From: Leisingera sp. ANG59 | Lineage (GTDB): Bacteria; Pseudomonadota; Alphaproteobacteria; Rhodobacterales; Rhodobacteraceae | Assembly (NCBI RefSeq): GCF_013317235.1 | Contig: NZ_WLCM01000002.1 | Span: forward strand, 98,085 to 147,297 | Direction of reading: 5' to 3' | Length of the DNA: 49,213 bases | Shown: in pieces, positions 36,755 to 44,046 of the stretch | Layout of the letters: every line of letters starts with the position of its first letter | Numbering within the stretch: position 1 is the first letter of the stretch | Notes under the pieces: generated by a model | What the model saw: only the letters and a program-made list of their open reading frames with translations | Told to the model about the DNA's origin: nothing | Databases searched by the model: none | Made by a program: the position numbers and the translations under genes

Positions 36755-37207
36755 ATGACCCTCCGCCTCCTCACCCTCTCCCTGCTTATCCTCTACCCTG
36801 TCGCCTGGTTTGCCCCCCTGATGCGGGCGGGGCTGCTGCCCATTTTCGGCCTCAGCGAGATCTCGGTGATCACGGGCCTGCAAAGCCTTTGGGGCAGCGA
36901 CGCGGTGCTGGCGCTGATTGTCACCTTCTTTGCGATCTTCGCCCCCTACCTCAAGACCATCGGCACCGCGCTGGTGCAGTGGAACCTGATGGACGCGCGG
37001 GTGCAGAAAGTGCTGCATGTGCTGGGCAAGCTGGCGATGGCTGACATCTTTCTGATCGCGCTTTACATCACCCTGGCCAAGGGCATTGGCCTCGCCACCA
37101 TCGAAACCGCCTGGGGGCTCTATCTGTTCACCGCCTGCATCCTCGCCTCCATTGTGCTGGGGATGCTGACGGAGCGCACGGCCGGGATGCGGCACAAGCT
37201 GCGGTAA
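36755..37207 (+). CDS. Half-size PqiA/LetA-like membrane protein
   Basis: 150 residues with four hydrophobic segments. LPIFGLSEISVITGLQSLW, FAIFAPYLKTIGTALVQWN and VLHVLGKLAMADIFLIALYI match the paraquat-inducible protein A domain. Full PqiA/LetA proteins have two such domains and zinc-binding cysteines; here there is one domain and no cysteine pairs at the N-terminus. PqiA-type proteins work with MCE-domain lipid tunnels. The start MTLRLLTLSLLIL was chosen because the upstream frame passes through repeat DNA. Confidence 0.82.
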   Translation: MTLRLLTLSLLILYPVAWFAPLMRAGLLPIFGLSEISVITGLQSLWGSDAVLALIVTFFAIFAPYLKTIGTALVQWNLMDARVQKVLHVLGKLAMADIFLIALYITLAKGIGLATIETAWGLYLFTACILASIVLGMLTERTAGMRHKLR

Positions 37208-37354
37208 ACCCTTGATCCGGGGGCAGACCGCTCCATTTCATAAAGCCGGATATGTGAAAACGCATTGTCGCGGAACCGGCCAGCTGTGCCCTTTTCGGGC
37301 TTCCCCCCGCCTTGCAGGCCCCGGTTCCGGGCGTGCATTTGCTGGAGGGGGCCA

Positions 37355-38137
37355 ATGGCCGGCATTCAATCCATCCTGCTCACCGCGCAGACCGTGTTCA
37401 TGCGGCTTGCCTTCGCGCTTATCTGCCTGTCCGCGGCGGCGATGCTGGCCGCGACCACGCTGGCGGCCCTGGGCATATGGCCCTGGCTGTCGCTGCAGGC
37501 GGGCCTCGGCGGCGAACCGATGCCGCAGGCCGGCAAGGCAGCGCAGATCACCCTGACCGCGCTGGCAGTGGTGCTGGCGTTCTTTCTGCCCGCCAACGGG
37601 CGCATCATGGCGCTGGAGGCCTCGCACCGGCGGTTTGCGATGAACATGCAGGACGTGCTGCAGGCCTATCAGCTGGCGCACGCCGGCGACCGCGCGGGCG
37701 TGTTCACGCTGGCCTCCGAGTTCGATGCGGTGAAGGAACGGCTCGCCTTCATGCGGGATCACCCGGATCTGCAGGGGCTGGAGCCCGATGTGCTGGAGGT
37801 TGCTTCGCAGATGAGCCACGTGAGCCGCGAACTGGCGGAGACCTATTCCGATGCCAAGGTGGCCCGCGCCCGTCAGTTCCTGAAGCAGCGGCAGGAGGAG
37901 CTGGACACCTTTAAGGCGCGGCTGGAGGATGCCCAGGTCATCATGCATGAGCTGCGCCAGTGGACCCGCGACGTGGAGATCGAGGAAAGCATTGCCAAGT
38001 CGCAGCTGGCCCGGCTGCGCGGCGAATTGTTCGAACTGCTGCCGGAACTGTCGGCACAGTTGCAGGGGCAGCCGGACGGCTCAGACCCCGAAGGCGGCAG
38101 CGTGGTGCCGATCCAGCCGCCGCGGCGCGCCGACTGA
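37355..38137 (+). CDS. Membrane-anchored coiled-coil protein (Rhodobacterales-type, function unknown)
   Basis: 260 residues. Two transmembrane segments (about 15-42 and 65-82) are followed by a long helical region (SHRRFAMNMQDVLQAYQLAHAGDRAG...EFDAVKERLAFMRDH...ARARQFLKQRQEELDTFKARLEDA) that predicts a cytoplasmic coiled coil. Relatives carry the label DNA repair protein in some annotations, for which I see no sequence support. Ribosome site GGAGGGG. Role unknown; possibly envelope or cell-shape related. Confidence 0.8.
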   Translation: MAGIQSILLTAQTVFMRLAFALICLSAAAMLAATTLAALGIWPWLSLQAGLGGEPMPQAGKAAQITLTALAVVLAFFLPANGRIMALEASHRRFAMNMQDVLQAYQLAHAGDRAGVFTLASEFDAVKERLAFMRDHPDLQGLEPDVLEVASQMSHVSRELAETYSDAKVARARQFLKQRQEELDTFKARLEDAQVIMHELRQWTRDVEIEESIAKSQLARLRGELFELLPELSAQLQGQPDGSDPEGGSVVPIQPPRRAD

Positions 38138-38168
38138 GCCTGCCTGCCGCAAACCGCAGCCGGTAAAG

Positions 38169-38225
38169 GGGCGCTGCTCCCGGCCCTTGCGGACCTCCCC
38201 CGGAGTGCTTTCGACCAGAAAGACG
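38169..38225. repeat. Dispersed intergenic repeat, family A, degenerate copy
   Basis: GGGGCGCTGCTCCCGG...CCCCCGGAGTGCTTTCGACCAGAAAGA resembles the inverted family A copy at 25291 with several substitutions, in the gap before radA. Confidence 0.4.
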
Positions 38226-38334
38226 CCGCTTCTTTCCGGTGGCAAGTGCTCGGGAGCGCGCGGCAGAGCCTCGCATCCTCCGGTACAGCCTGCCGCCCCT
38301 TGAACAAAAGGGAAACATCTGCCACTGATCGGGC

Positions 38335-39696
38335 ATGGCAAAAACAACTTTCTCCTGCTCCGCCTGCGGAGCCAGCTTTTCCAAATGGTCCGGGCGCTGC
38401 GAAGGCTGCGGCGAGTGGAACACCATCACCGAGGATCAGGGGCTGTCGTCCGGCCCCGCCAAGAAATCGCTGGGTGTCAAGCGCGGCCGCACCATCCAGC
38501 TGACCGATCTGTCGGCGCGGGAAACCCCGCCGCCGCGCGCCTGCTGCGGCGTGGGCGAGCTGGACCGGGTGCTGGGCGGCGGGCTGGTTTCTGCCTCGGC
38601 CATTCTGGTGGGCGGCGATCCCGGCATCGGCAAATCCACCCTGCTTTTGCAGGCGGCGGCGCGCTTTGCCCAGGCTGGCGTCAAGACCGTCTATGTCAGC
38701 GGCGAGGAAGCCTCCGCCCAGGTGCGGATGCGGGCGCAGCGGCTGGGGCTGGCGGATGCGCCTGTGCAGCTGGCGGCGGAGACCAACCTGCGCGACATCC
38801 TGACCACGCTGGAGGCGGAGCGGCCGCAGCTGGCCATCATCGACTCGATCCAGACCATGTGGGCCGACCATGTGGACAGCGCGCCGGGTTCCGTCAGCCA
38901 GGTGCGCGCCGCGGCGCATGAGCTGACCACCTTTGCCAAGCGGCACGGGATCTCGATCGTTATGGTCGGCCATGTCACCAAGGAGGGCCAGATCGCCGGC
39001 CCCCGGGTGGTCGAGCATATGGTCGACACGGTTCTGTATTTCGAGGGTGAGCGCGGTCACCAGTTCCGCATCCTGCGCGCGGTCAAGAACCGCTTTGGCC
39101 CGGCGGATGAGATCGGCGTGTTCGAGATGACCGGCAGCGGCCTCAGCGAGGTGATCAACCCCTCTGCCCTGTTCCTGTCGGAGCGCGGCGAGCCAAGCCC
39201 CGGATCGGTGGTGTTTGCGGGCATCGAGGGCACCCGGCCAGTGCTGGTCGAGATGCAGGCGCTGATTGCGCCCTCCCCCCATTCGCAGCCCCGGCGGGCC
39301 GTGGTCGGCTGGGACTCGTCACGTCTGGCGATGATCCTGGCCGTTTTGGAGGCCCGCTGCGGCATCCCCTTTGCGGGCCTGGACGTCTATTTGAACGTGG
39401 CGGGGGGCATGAAAATCTCCGAACCGGCGGCCGACCTCGCCGTGGCGGCGGCGCTGCTGAGTGCGCGGGAAGACGTCGCCCTGCCTGCCGATACGGTGGT
39501 TTTCGGAGAAATTTCGCTGTCCGGCGCCCTCCGGCCCGCCCCGCAGACCGAAAACAGGTTGAAAGAGGCGCAAAAACTTGGTTTCACGGCGGCGATTGCC
39601 CCTGGCGGCAGCAAAACCGTGTCCGTGAACGGCCTTTCCTTGCGAAAGTCGGGCGATCTGGCAGGTTTTGTTGGCGAATTCTTCGGGGCCGGTTAA
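38335..39696 (+). CDS. radA: DNA repair protein RadA
   Basis: Recombination-associated ATPase that promotes branch migration, 453 residues. N-terminal zinc finger (FSCSACGASFSKWSGRCEGC, four Cys), Walker A GGDPGIGKSTL, the RadA-specific KNRFG motif (VKNRFGPADEIGVFEM) and a C-terminal Lon-like domain (GGMKISEPAADLAVAAALLS). It is the first gene of the radA-cvpA unit, 42 bases before cvpA. Confidence 0.96.
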   Translation: MAKTTFSCSACGASFSKWSGRCEGCGEWNTITEDQGLSSGPAKKSLGVKRGRTIQLTDLSARETPPPRACCGVGELDRVLGGGLVSASAILVGGDPGIGKSTLLLQAAARFAQAGVKTVYVSGEEASAQVRMRAQRLGLADAPVQLAAETNLRDILTTLEAERPQLAIIDSIQTMWADHVDSAPGSVSQVRAAAHELTTFAKRHGISIVMVGHVTKEGQIAGPRVVEHMVDTVLYFEGERGHQFRILRAVKNRFGPADEIGVFEMTGSGLSEVINPSALFLSERGEPSPGSVVFAGIEGTRPVLVEMQALIAPSPHSQPRRAVVGWDSSRLAMILAVLEARCGIPFAGLDVYLNVAGGMKISEPAADLAVAAALLSAREDVALPADTVVFGEISLSGALRPAPQTENRLKEAQKLGFTAAIAPGGSKTVSVNGLSLRKSGDLAGFVGEFFGAG

Positions 39697-39738
39697 AGTC
39701 GCAAAAAATTTGAGATCGCAGGCAAACGGGCGAGGGAC

Positions 39739-40293
39739 ATGGAAGGTTTCACAATCATCGACGGGGTCGTGGCCCTGGTCATTGTCGTATCGGCGCTGCT
39801 GGCCTATTCGCGCGGTTTCGTGCGCGAGGCGATGGCGATCGCCGGCTGGATCGCCGCCGGTGTCCTGGCCTTCATCTTCGCACCTCAGGTGGAGCCGCTG
39901 ATGGCAGAGATCCCGGTGATCGGAGATTTCATCGCCGACAGCTGCGAGCTTTCGATCATCGCTGCCTTTGCCGCGGTGTTTGCGCTGGCGCTGATCGTGG
40001 TCTCCTTCTTCACGCCGCTGTTTTCCACTCTGGTGCAGCGCTCGGCGCTCGGCGGTCTGGATCAGGGTGCCGGTTTCTTCTTCGGCGTCCTGCGCGGCAT
40101 TCTTCTGATCGCGATTGCCTTCTTCCTCTATGACGTGGTGATGACCGGGCAGAGCTTCACAATCGTTGACGAAAGCCGCTCTGCCGAGGTGTTCGAGCGC
40201 CTGACCGGCAAGATCGAAGAACGCAATCCGGAGCAGGCCCTGGGCTGGGTCACCGAGCAATACGAGGCACTGATCGGGGCCTGCGGCGAGTAA
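39739..40293 (+). CDS. cvpA: CvpA-family membrane protein
   Basis: 184 residues with four hydrophobic segments; GFTIIDGVVALVIVVSALLAYSRGFVREAMAIAGWIAAG is the typical CvpA opening, and LGGLDQGAGFFFGVLRGILL the second signature. In many proteobacteria cvpA directly precedes purF; here about 3.7 kb separate them. A strong terminator follows. Confidence 0.93.
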   Translation: MEGFTIIDGVVALVIVVSALLAYSRGFVREAMAIAGWIAAGVLAFIFAPQVEPLMAEIPVIGDFIADSCELSIIAAFAAVFALALIVVSFFTPLFSTLVQRSALGGLDQGAGFFFGVLRGILLIAIAFFLYDVVMTGQSFTIVDESRSAEVFERLTGKIEERNPEQALGWVTEQYEALIGACGE

Positions 40294-40325
40294 TTCCTGA
40301 GGATTACCACCATCAGACAGATACG

Positions 40326-40350
40326 CGGGCGCCCCATGGGCGCCCGTTTT
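40326..40350 (+). terminator. Rho-independent terminator after cvpA
   Basis: CGGGCGCCC-CAT-GGGCGCCCG is a perfect 9-bp stem with a 3-base loop, followed by TTTTACTTT. Confidence 0.9.
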
Positions 40351-40377
40351 ACTTTGAGTTTCAATGCGTTCACACAG

Positions 40378-40386
40378 TTATCCACA
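40378..40386 (+). promoter_or_regulatory. DnaA box upstream of the Hint gene
   Basis: TTATCCACA, a perfect DnaA box at the edge of an AT-rich stretch (about 40370-40600) that also contains a CtrA box 38 bases further on. Confidence 0.5.
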
Positions 40387-40423
40387 GGACGCCCGGTACG
40401 GCAGTTAACACCGCAAATTCACG

Positions 40424-40439
40424 TTAACAATTTGTTAAC
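40424..40439 (+). promoter_or_regulatory. Perfect CtrA box upstream of the Hint gene
   Basis: TTAA-CAATTTG-TTAAC matches the alphaproteobacterial CtrA consensus TTAA-N7-TTAAC exactly, and the wider GTTAACA-ATT-TGTTAAC is a 17-bp palindrome. Additional TTAAC half-sites lie at 40405 and 40529. The gene starts at 40682. Confidence 0.68.
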
Positions 40440-40681
40440 CAAAGAGAATCGGGCCTTGAGAGGCTTCGAAGCGCGTCTCAAAAATTGCGTCAATTCTTAA
40501 TAAATCCTCAGCCCGCACCGCGAAAAGGTTAACAATTCCCCGAAAAAAGCAGGGTTTGTCCCCAAAAAATCGCGCCATCCCGAAATGCGACGCAAGCCTG
40601 CCCCAATTTGGTCCCAATTCGGGGGCCACATGGCTTCAACGGCAAGACGCCGGGACGAAGACGCTCAGAAGGGACATAACG

Positions 40682-41362
40682 ATGCAGCTGGATCACACCA
40701 CAGATTTCGCCGACTACCTGCCGGTTGACGTGCTGCTGCTGACCAATCCCCTGCCACAGTCCGTGAAGCCGGCGCCCAAGCGCGCCCGCATCCGCAGCGG
40801 CGGCTTCCTGCCCGATACGCTGGTGGAGACCGAAGAGGGCTTCAAGCAGGCCCGCGACGTCAAACCCGGCGACATGGTGTTCACCTTTGACGGCGGCGCC
40901 CAGGAAGTGAAGGCCGTGAAACACGCGGTACCGCGCCTGACCACCCTGATGCATATCCCGGCCGGCGCGCTGGGGAACGATACCGACCTGATGCTGCCCT
41001 CGGATCAGAAAGTGGCGCTGGAGATGGAAACCGCGGAACGCCTGTTCGGCCTGCCGGTTGTCGTCGCCAAGCTGATTGCCCTGGCCGGCTACAAGGGTAT
41101 CACCGCGGCCGCGCCGGAACGCCTGGGCCGCATCCATTTCGAATTCGCAGAAGAAGAGCTGGTCTGGGCCGAAAGCGGCATGCTGCTGCCCGCCGGTGAC
41201 ACCGCCGTGGACTCCGCTTTTCACCAGTTGTCGCTGACCGAGACCCGCCAAGTGCTGGCCAGCGATGGAGGCCGCGCGCTGTCGCAGACCGGCATGGGCG
41301 AGATTGACGCCCGCCTGCCCAGCCCCCTGGACAACCTGCTGGACCGCATCCTGGCGGCCTGA
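40682..41362 (+). CDS. Degenerate Hint-domain (hedgehog/intein-type) protein
   Basis: 226 residues. The middle GGFLPDTLVETEEGFKQARDVKPGDMVFTFDGGAQEVKAVKH has the shape of Hint_2 domains common in Rhodobacteraceae, whose usual start is C-F-TPGT-I-T--G---V--L--GD-V-T-D-G-Q-V. The catalytic Cys at the first position is missing (GGFLPDT), and the LPSDQKVAL block replaces the usual SPQHR-L, so self-cleavage seems lost. Then follow LGRIHFEFAEEELVWAESGMLLPAGD, as in those families. No secretion repeats. Ribosome site AGAAGGGA. A CtrA box and a DnaA box lie upstream. Confidence 0.78.
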   Translation: MQLDHTTDFADYLPVDVLLLTNPLPQSVKPAPKRARIRSGGFLPDTLVETEEGFKQARDVKPGDMVFTFDGGAQEVKAVKHAVPRLTTLMHIPAGALGNDTDLMLPSDQKVALEMETAERLFGLPVVVAKLIALAGYKGITAAAPERLGRIHFEFAEEELVWAESGMLLPAGDTAVDSAFHQLSLTETRQVLASDGGRALSQTGMGEIDARLPSPLDNLLDRILAA

Positions 41363-41399
41363 TCCAAGGGCCAGCCAGCAAGACATTCCCTCCCCCTCG

Positions 41400-41428
41400 G
41401 GCCCGCCTTCGTGCGGGCCTATTCCTTT
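41400..41428 (+). terminator. Terminator after the Hint gene
   Basis: GGCCCGC-CTTCGT-GCGGGCC, a 7-bp stem followed by TATTCCTTT. Confidence 0.75.
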
Positions 41429-41480
41429 GGCAGCCCGGACAGGCGGGCAAGGTTCCGCCCCTGCCATTCCGCGGAAATGC

Positions 41481-41494
41481 GGAACGTCCGTTCC
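41481..41494 (+). promoter_or_regulatory. Palindrome upstream of the methanethiol-oxidase gene
   Basis: GGAACG-TC-CGTTCC, perfect 6-bp arms, 117 bases before the start codon. It may be an operator; the regulator is unknown. Confidence 0.4.
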
Positions 41495-41611
41495 ATACGC
41501 GGGGGCATTTCCGGAAAAAGTTGCCCGGAAAATATATGTATGCCAGCATCCCCTCAGGCGCCAAAGGCACCGCAGAGCAACCGGCGCCCGGTATTTAGGG
41601 AGGATTTGACG

Positions 41612-43012
41612 ATGAACTTGCGGCCTGACCCAACATTTCACGCAACACCCAAACTGGCGATGGAGGCCCCGGCGGAAAAGCTGGCCTTCACGCTGATGCT
41701 GAGCCCCGATTTCTCGCAGCCGGATGGGCTGGCGGTGGTCGATGTCGACCCGGACTCAGACACCTACGGCCAGATCGTGCATCAGCTGATCATGCCCAAC
41801 AAGGGCGACGAATTTCACCATTTCGGCTGGAACGCCTGTTCCTCCTCCCTGTCGCCGCTGTCGGGCCATGCGTTCCTGGAACGGCGCTATCTGATCATCC
41901 CCGGCATCCGTTCCAGCCGGATCTATGTGGTGGACGTGAAGGAGCCGCTGAAGGCGAAAATCCACAAGATCATCGAGCCGGAGGAAGTCTTTGCCAAGAC
42001 CGGCTACTCCCGCCCGCACACCATCCATTGCGGCCCCGAAGGCATCTATGTCTCGACCTTGGGCGGCGGCGGCGAGGACGGCACCGACGGGCCGCCGGGC
42101 ATCTTCATCATGGACTGCGAAACCTTTGAAATCCTGGGCCGCTACGAGATGGACCGCGGCAAGCAGGACAAGCATTACGATTTCTGGTGGAACCTGCCGC
42201 GCGACTACATGGTCAGCTCCGAATGGGCGCTGCCGCCGCAGTTTGAGAACGGCATCGTGGCAGAGGACCTGCTGAGCAACAAATACGGCCACTCGATCCA
42301 CTTCTGGAACCTGCGCCAGCGCAAGAACGTGCAGACCATCGACCTGGGTGAGAACCACCAGATGGCGCTGGAAATCCGGCCGGCGCATGATCCGGCGCGC
42401 GATTACGGCTTCTGCGGCGTGGTGGTGGACACCACCAACCTGCAAGGAGCGATCTTCACCTGGTGGCAGAAGGACGACGGCACCTTTGATGCCAAGAAGA
42501 CCATCACCATCGACCCGCGGCCCGAGAAGCCGGAAAACCTTCCGCCGCTCTTGCAGGGGTTCGAGGCGGTGCCGCCGCTGGTCACCGACATCGACCTGAG
42601 CATGGATGACAAGTACCTCTACGTCGCGTGCTGGGGGCTGGGCGAGATGCACCAGTATGATGTCTCCGACCCGATGAACCCCAAGCTGACCGGCAAGGTC
42701 GAGGTCGGCGGCATTGCACGCGGCGCCAAGCATCCGAACGGCAAGGATTTTGCCTATGGCCCGCAGATGGTGGAGATCAGCCGCGACGGCAAGCGAGTCT
42801 ACTGGACCAATTCGCTCTATTCCACATGGGACGATCAGTTCTACCCGGATGCCGAAGGCGGCCAGATGGTGATGGCCAACGTTGGCGAAAACGGCGGGCT
42901 GGAGCTGGACAAGGATTTCTATGTCGAGTTCCCCAAGGGCTACCGCAGCCACCAGATCCGGCTGGAGGGCGGCGACTGCTCCACTGACAGCTTCTGCTAC
43001 CCCTCCGTCTGA
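41612..43012 (+). CDS. mtoX: Selenium-binding protein / methanethiol oxidase (SBP56 family)
   Basis: 466 residues, the family length. GDEFHHFGWNACSS (Cys76) matches the signature around the functional Cys of human SELENBP1 (WNTCSS), and the beta-propeller repeats run through GIRSSRIYVVDVKEP, SRPHTIHCGPEGIYVSTLGG, YGHSIHFWNLRQRKNVQTIDLG and the C-terminal YRSHQIRLEGGDCSTDSFCYP. Bacterial members oxidise methanethiol to formaldehyde, sulfide and peroxide, which would fit DMSP-degrading marine bacteria. No signal peptide is visible. The start follows GGGAGGA. Substrate is inferred from the family. Confidence 0.92.
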   Translation: MNLRPDPTFHATPKLAMEAPAEKLAFTLMLSPDFSQPDGLAVVDVDPDSDTYGQIVHQLIMPNKGDEFHHFGWNACSSSLSPLSGHAFLERRYLIIPGIRSSRIYVVDVKEPLKAKIHKIIEPEEVFAKTGYSRPHTIHCGPEGIYVSTLGGGGEDGTDGPPGIFIMDCETFEILGRYEMDRGKQDKHYDFWWNLPRDYMVSSEWALPPQFENGIVAEDLLSNKYGHSIHFWNLRQRKNVQTIDLGENHQMALEIRPAHDPARDYGFCGVVVDTTNLQGAIFTWWQKDDGTFDAKKTITIDPRPEKPENLPPLLQGFEAVPPLVTDIDLSMDDKYLYVACWGLGEMHQYDVSDPMNPKLTGKVEVGGIARGAKHPNGKDFAYGPQMVEISRDGKRVYWTNSLYSTWDDQFYPDAEGGQMVMANVGENGGLELDKDFYVEFPKGYRSHQIRLEGGDCSTDSFCYPSV

Positions 43013-43015
43013 CGC

Positions 43016-43675
43016 GTGGCAGAGATCAGCACGGCGGCGGCCCTGTGGGGGGCCGTGGCCCTTTCCGGTGTCTATCATGGTGTGAACCCCGGCATGGGCT
43101 GGCCGCTGGCGGTTTCCGCCGCGCTGATGGACCGGTCGCAGGGCAGCCTGTGGCGGGCGCTGGCCGCGCTGGCGGCGGGGCATCTGCTGGCAATGGCGGC
43201 GGTGCTGTTTCCGTTCTCGATGCTGCTGGTGCTGGCCGAATGGCAGCGCGAGATCCAGATCGGCGCTGCCTGCCTGGTGATAGCGCTGGGTCTCTATCTG
43301 CTGTGGAACCGCCGCCACCCGCGCATGCTGGCGCGGGTGCCGCCGTCGCGGCTGGCGCTGTGGTCGTTCCTGGCGGCGATGGCGCATGGCGCCGGGCTGA
43401 TGCTGGTGCCGATCTACCTCGGCATTTGCGCCACGGTTGAGACCGACGCGGGCCACGCCGCCGCCGGGACGCTGATGACGGGCAATGCGGGCATCGCCGC
43501 GCTGGTCGCGCTGGCCCATACGCTGGCGATGACGGTGGCGGGCGGTGCCATGGCCTTTGGCGTCTATCACTGGCTGGGGCTGAAGTTCCTGTCCCGCGGC
43601 TGGTTCAACCTGGATCTGATCTGGGCGCTGAGCCTGGTCCTGGTCGGGGCGGTGTCGCTTCTGACGCTGCATTGA
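43016..43675 (+). CDS. Polytopic membrane protein linked to the methanethiol-oxidase gene
   Basis: 219 residues with about six hydrophobic segments, starting at GTG three bases after the mtoX stop. GVYHGVNPGMGWPLAVSAAL near the N-terminus resembles the HxxxP/D motif region of metal exporters such as UreH/NiCoT, and ARVPPSRLALWSFLAAMAHGAGLMLVPIYLG holds a second His-containing helix. The two His-containing helices suggest metal binding or transport. Neighbourhood suggests it assists MtoX, for instance by metal delivery; this is inference. Confidence 0.75.
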   Translation: MAEISTAAALWGAVALSGVYHGVNPGMGWPLAVSAALMDRSQGSLWRALAALAAGHLLAMAAVLFPFSMLLVLAEWQREIQIGAACLVIALGLYLLWNRRHPRMLARVPPSRLALWSFLAAMAHGAGLMLVPIYLGICATVETDAGHAAAGTLMTGNAGIAALVALAHTLAMTVAGGAMAFGVYHWLGLKFLSRGWFNLDLIWALSLVLVGAVSLLTLH

Positions 43676-44046
43676 TTGCAGCGGCGCGCCCTGCCCGCAT
43701 ACTCGGCAAACCGCCCCTATTGCCGCAGCGCAGAAGGGAAATGTGATCCTTTGATGACAGACGCCGCGAAAGCCTCTATGTGAGGGCGCGAACAGGAAAC
43801 GGATTCGGAGCCACACCGCCTTGCCGCTGCTGCAGACGCTGCCCGCCTGCCCTTGTGGACCTGACCTGACGCAGCCAGCGCCGGGCCGCAGGGCCGCAAC
43901 CGGCCATCAGGCTCCGGACGCTTTGCCGGCAGGGACCTTTGGCGCGGCCGGATTGGCGCAGGCACGGAAAAATGCGCTAGACTGCCGGACAAGCCGCTTC
44001 CATCAGCCATCGAACAGCAAAGCCTAATCGGGATTGGAGCCAGCCA
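43676..44046. other. Intergenic region upstream of purF
   Basis: 371 bases without a convincing gene, operator or hairpin. It probably carries the purF promoter now that the gene is separated from cvpA. The purF ribosome site is GGAG at 44035-44040. Confidence 0.4.

Noticed and set aside
40456-40481. TTGAGA...TCTCAA hairpin as terminator or small RNA
   Set aside because: No T-run on either strand and imperfect inner pairing; no evidence for a transcript.
40370-40600. Chromosomal replication origin
   Set aside because: One DnaA box and one CtrA box in an AT-rich stretch are not enough; origin-associated genes such as hemE, parAB or gidA are absent, and the region reads as the promoter of the Hint gene.
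41756-43816. Long minus-strand open frame opposite mtoX
   Set aside because: Antisense shadow of a well-supported gene.
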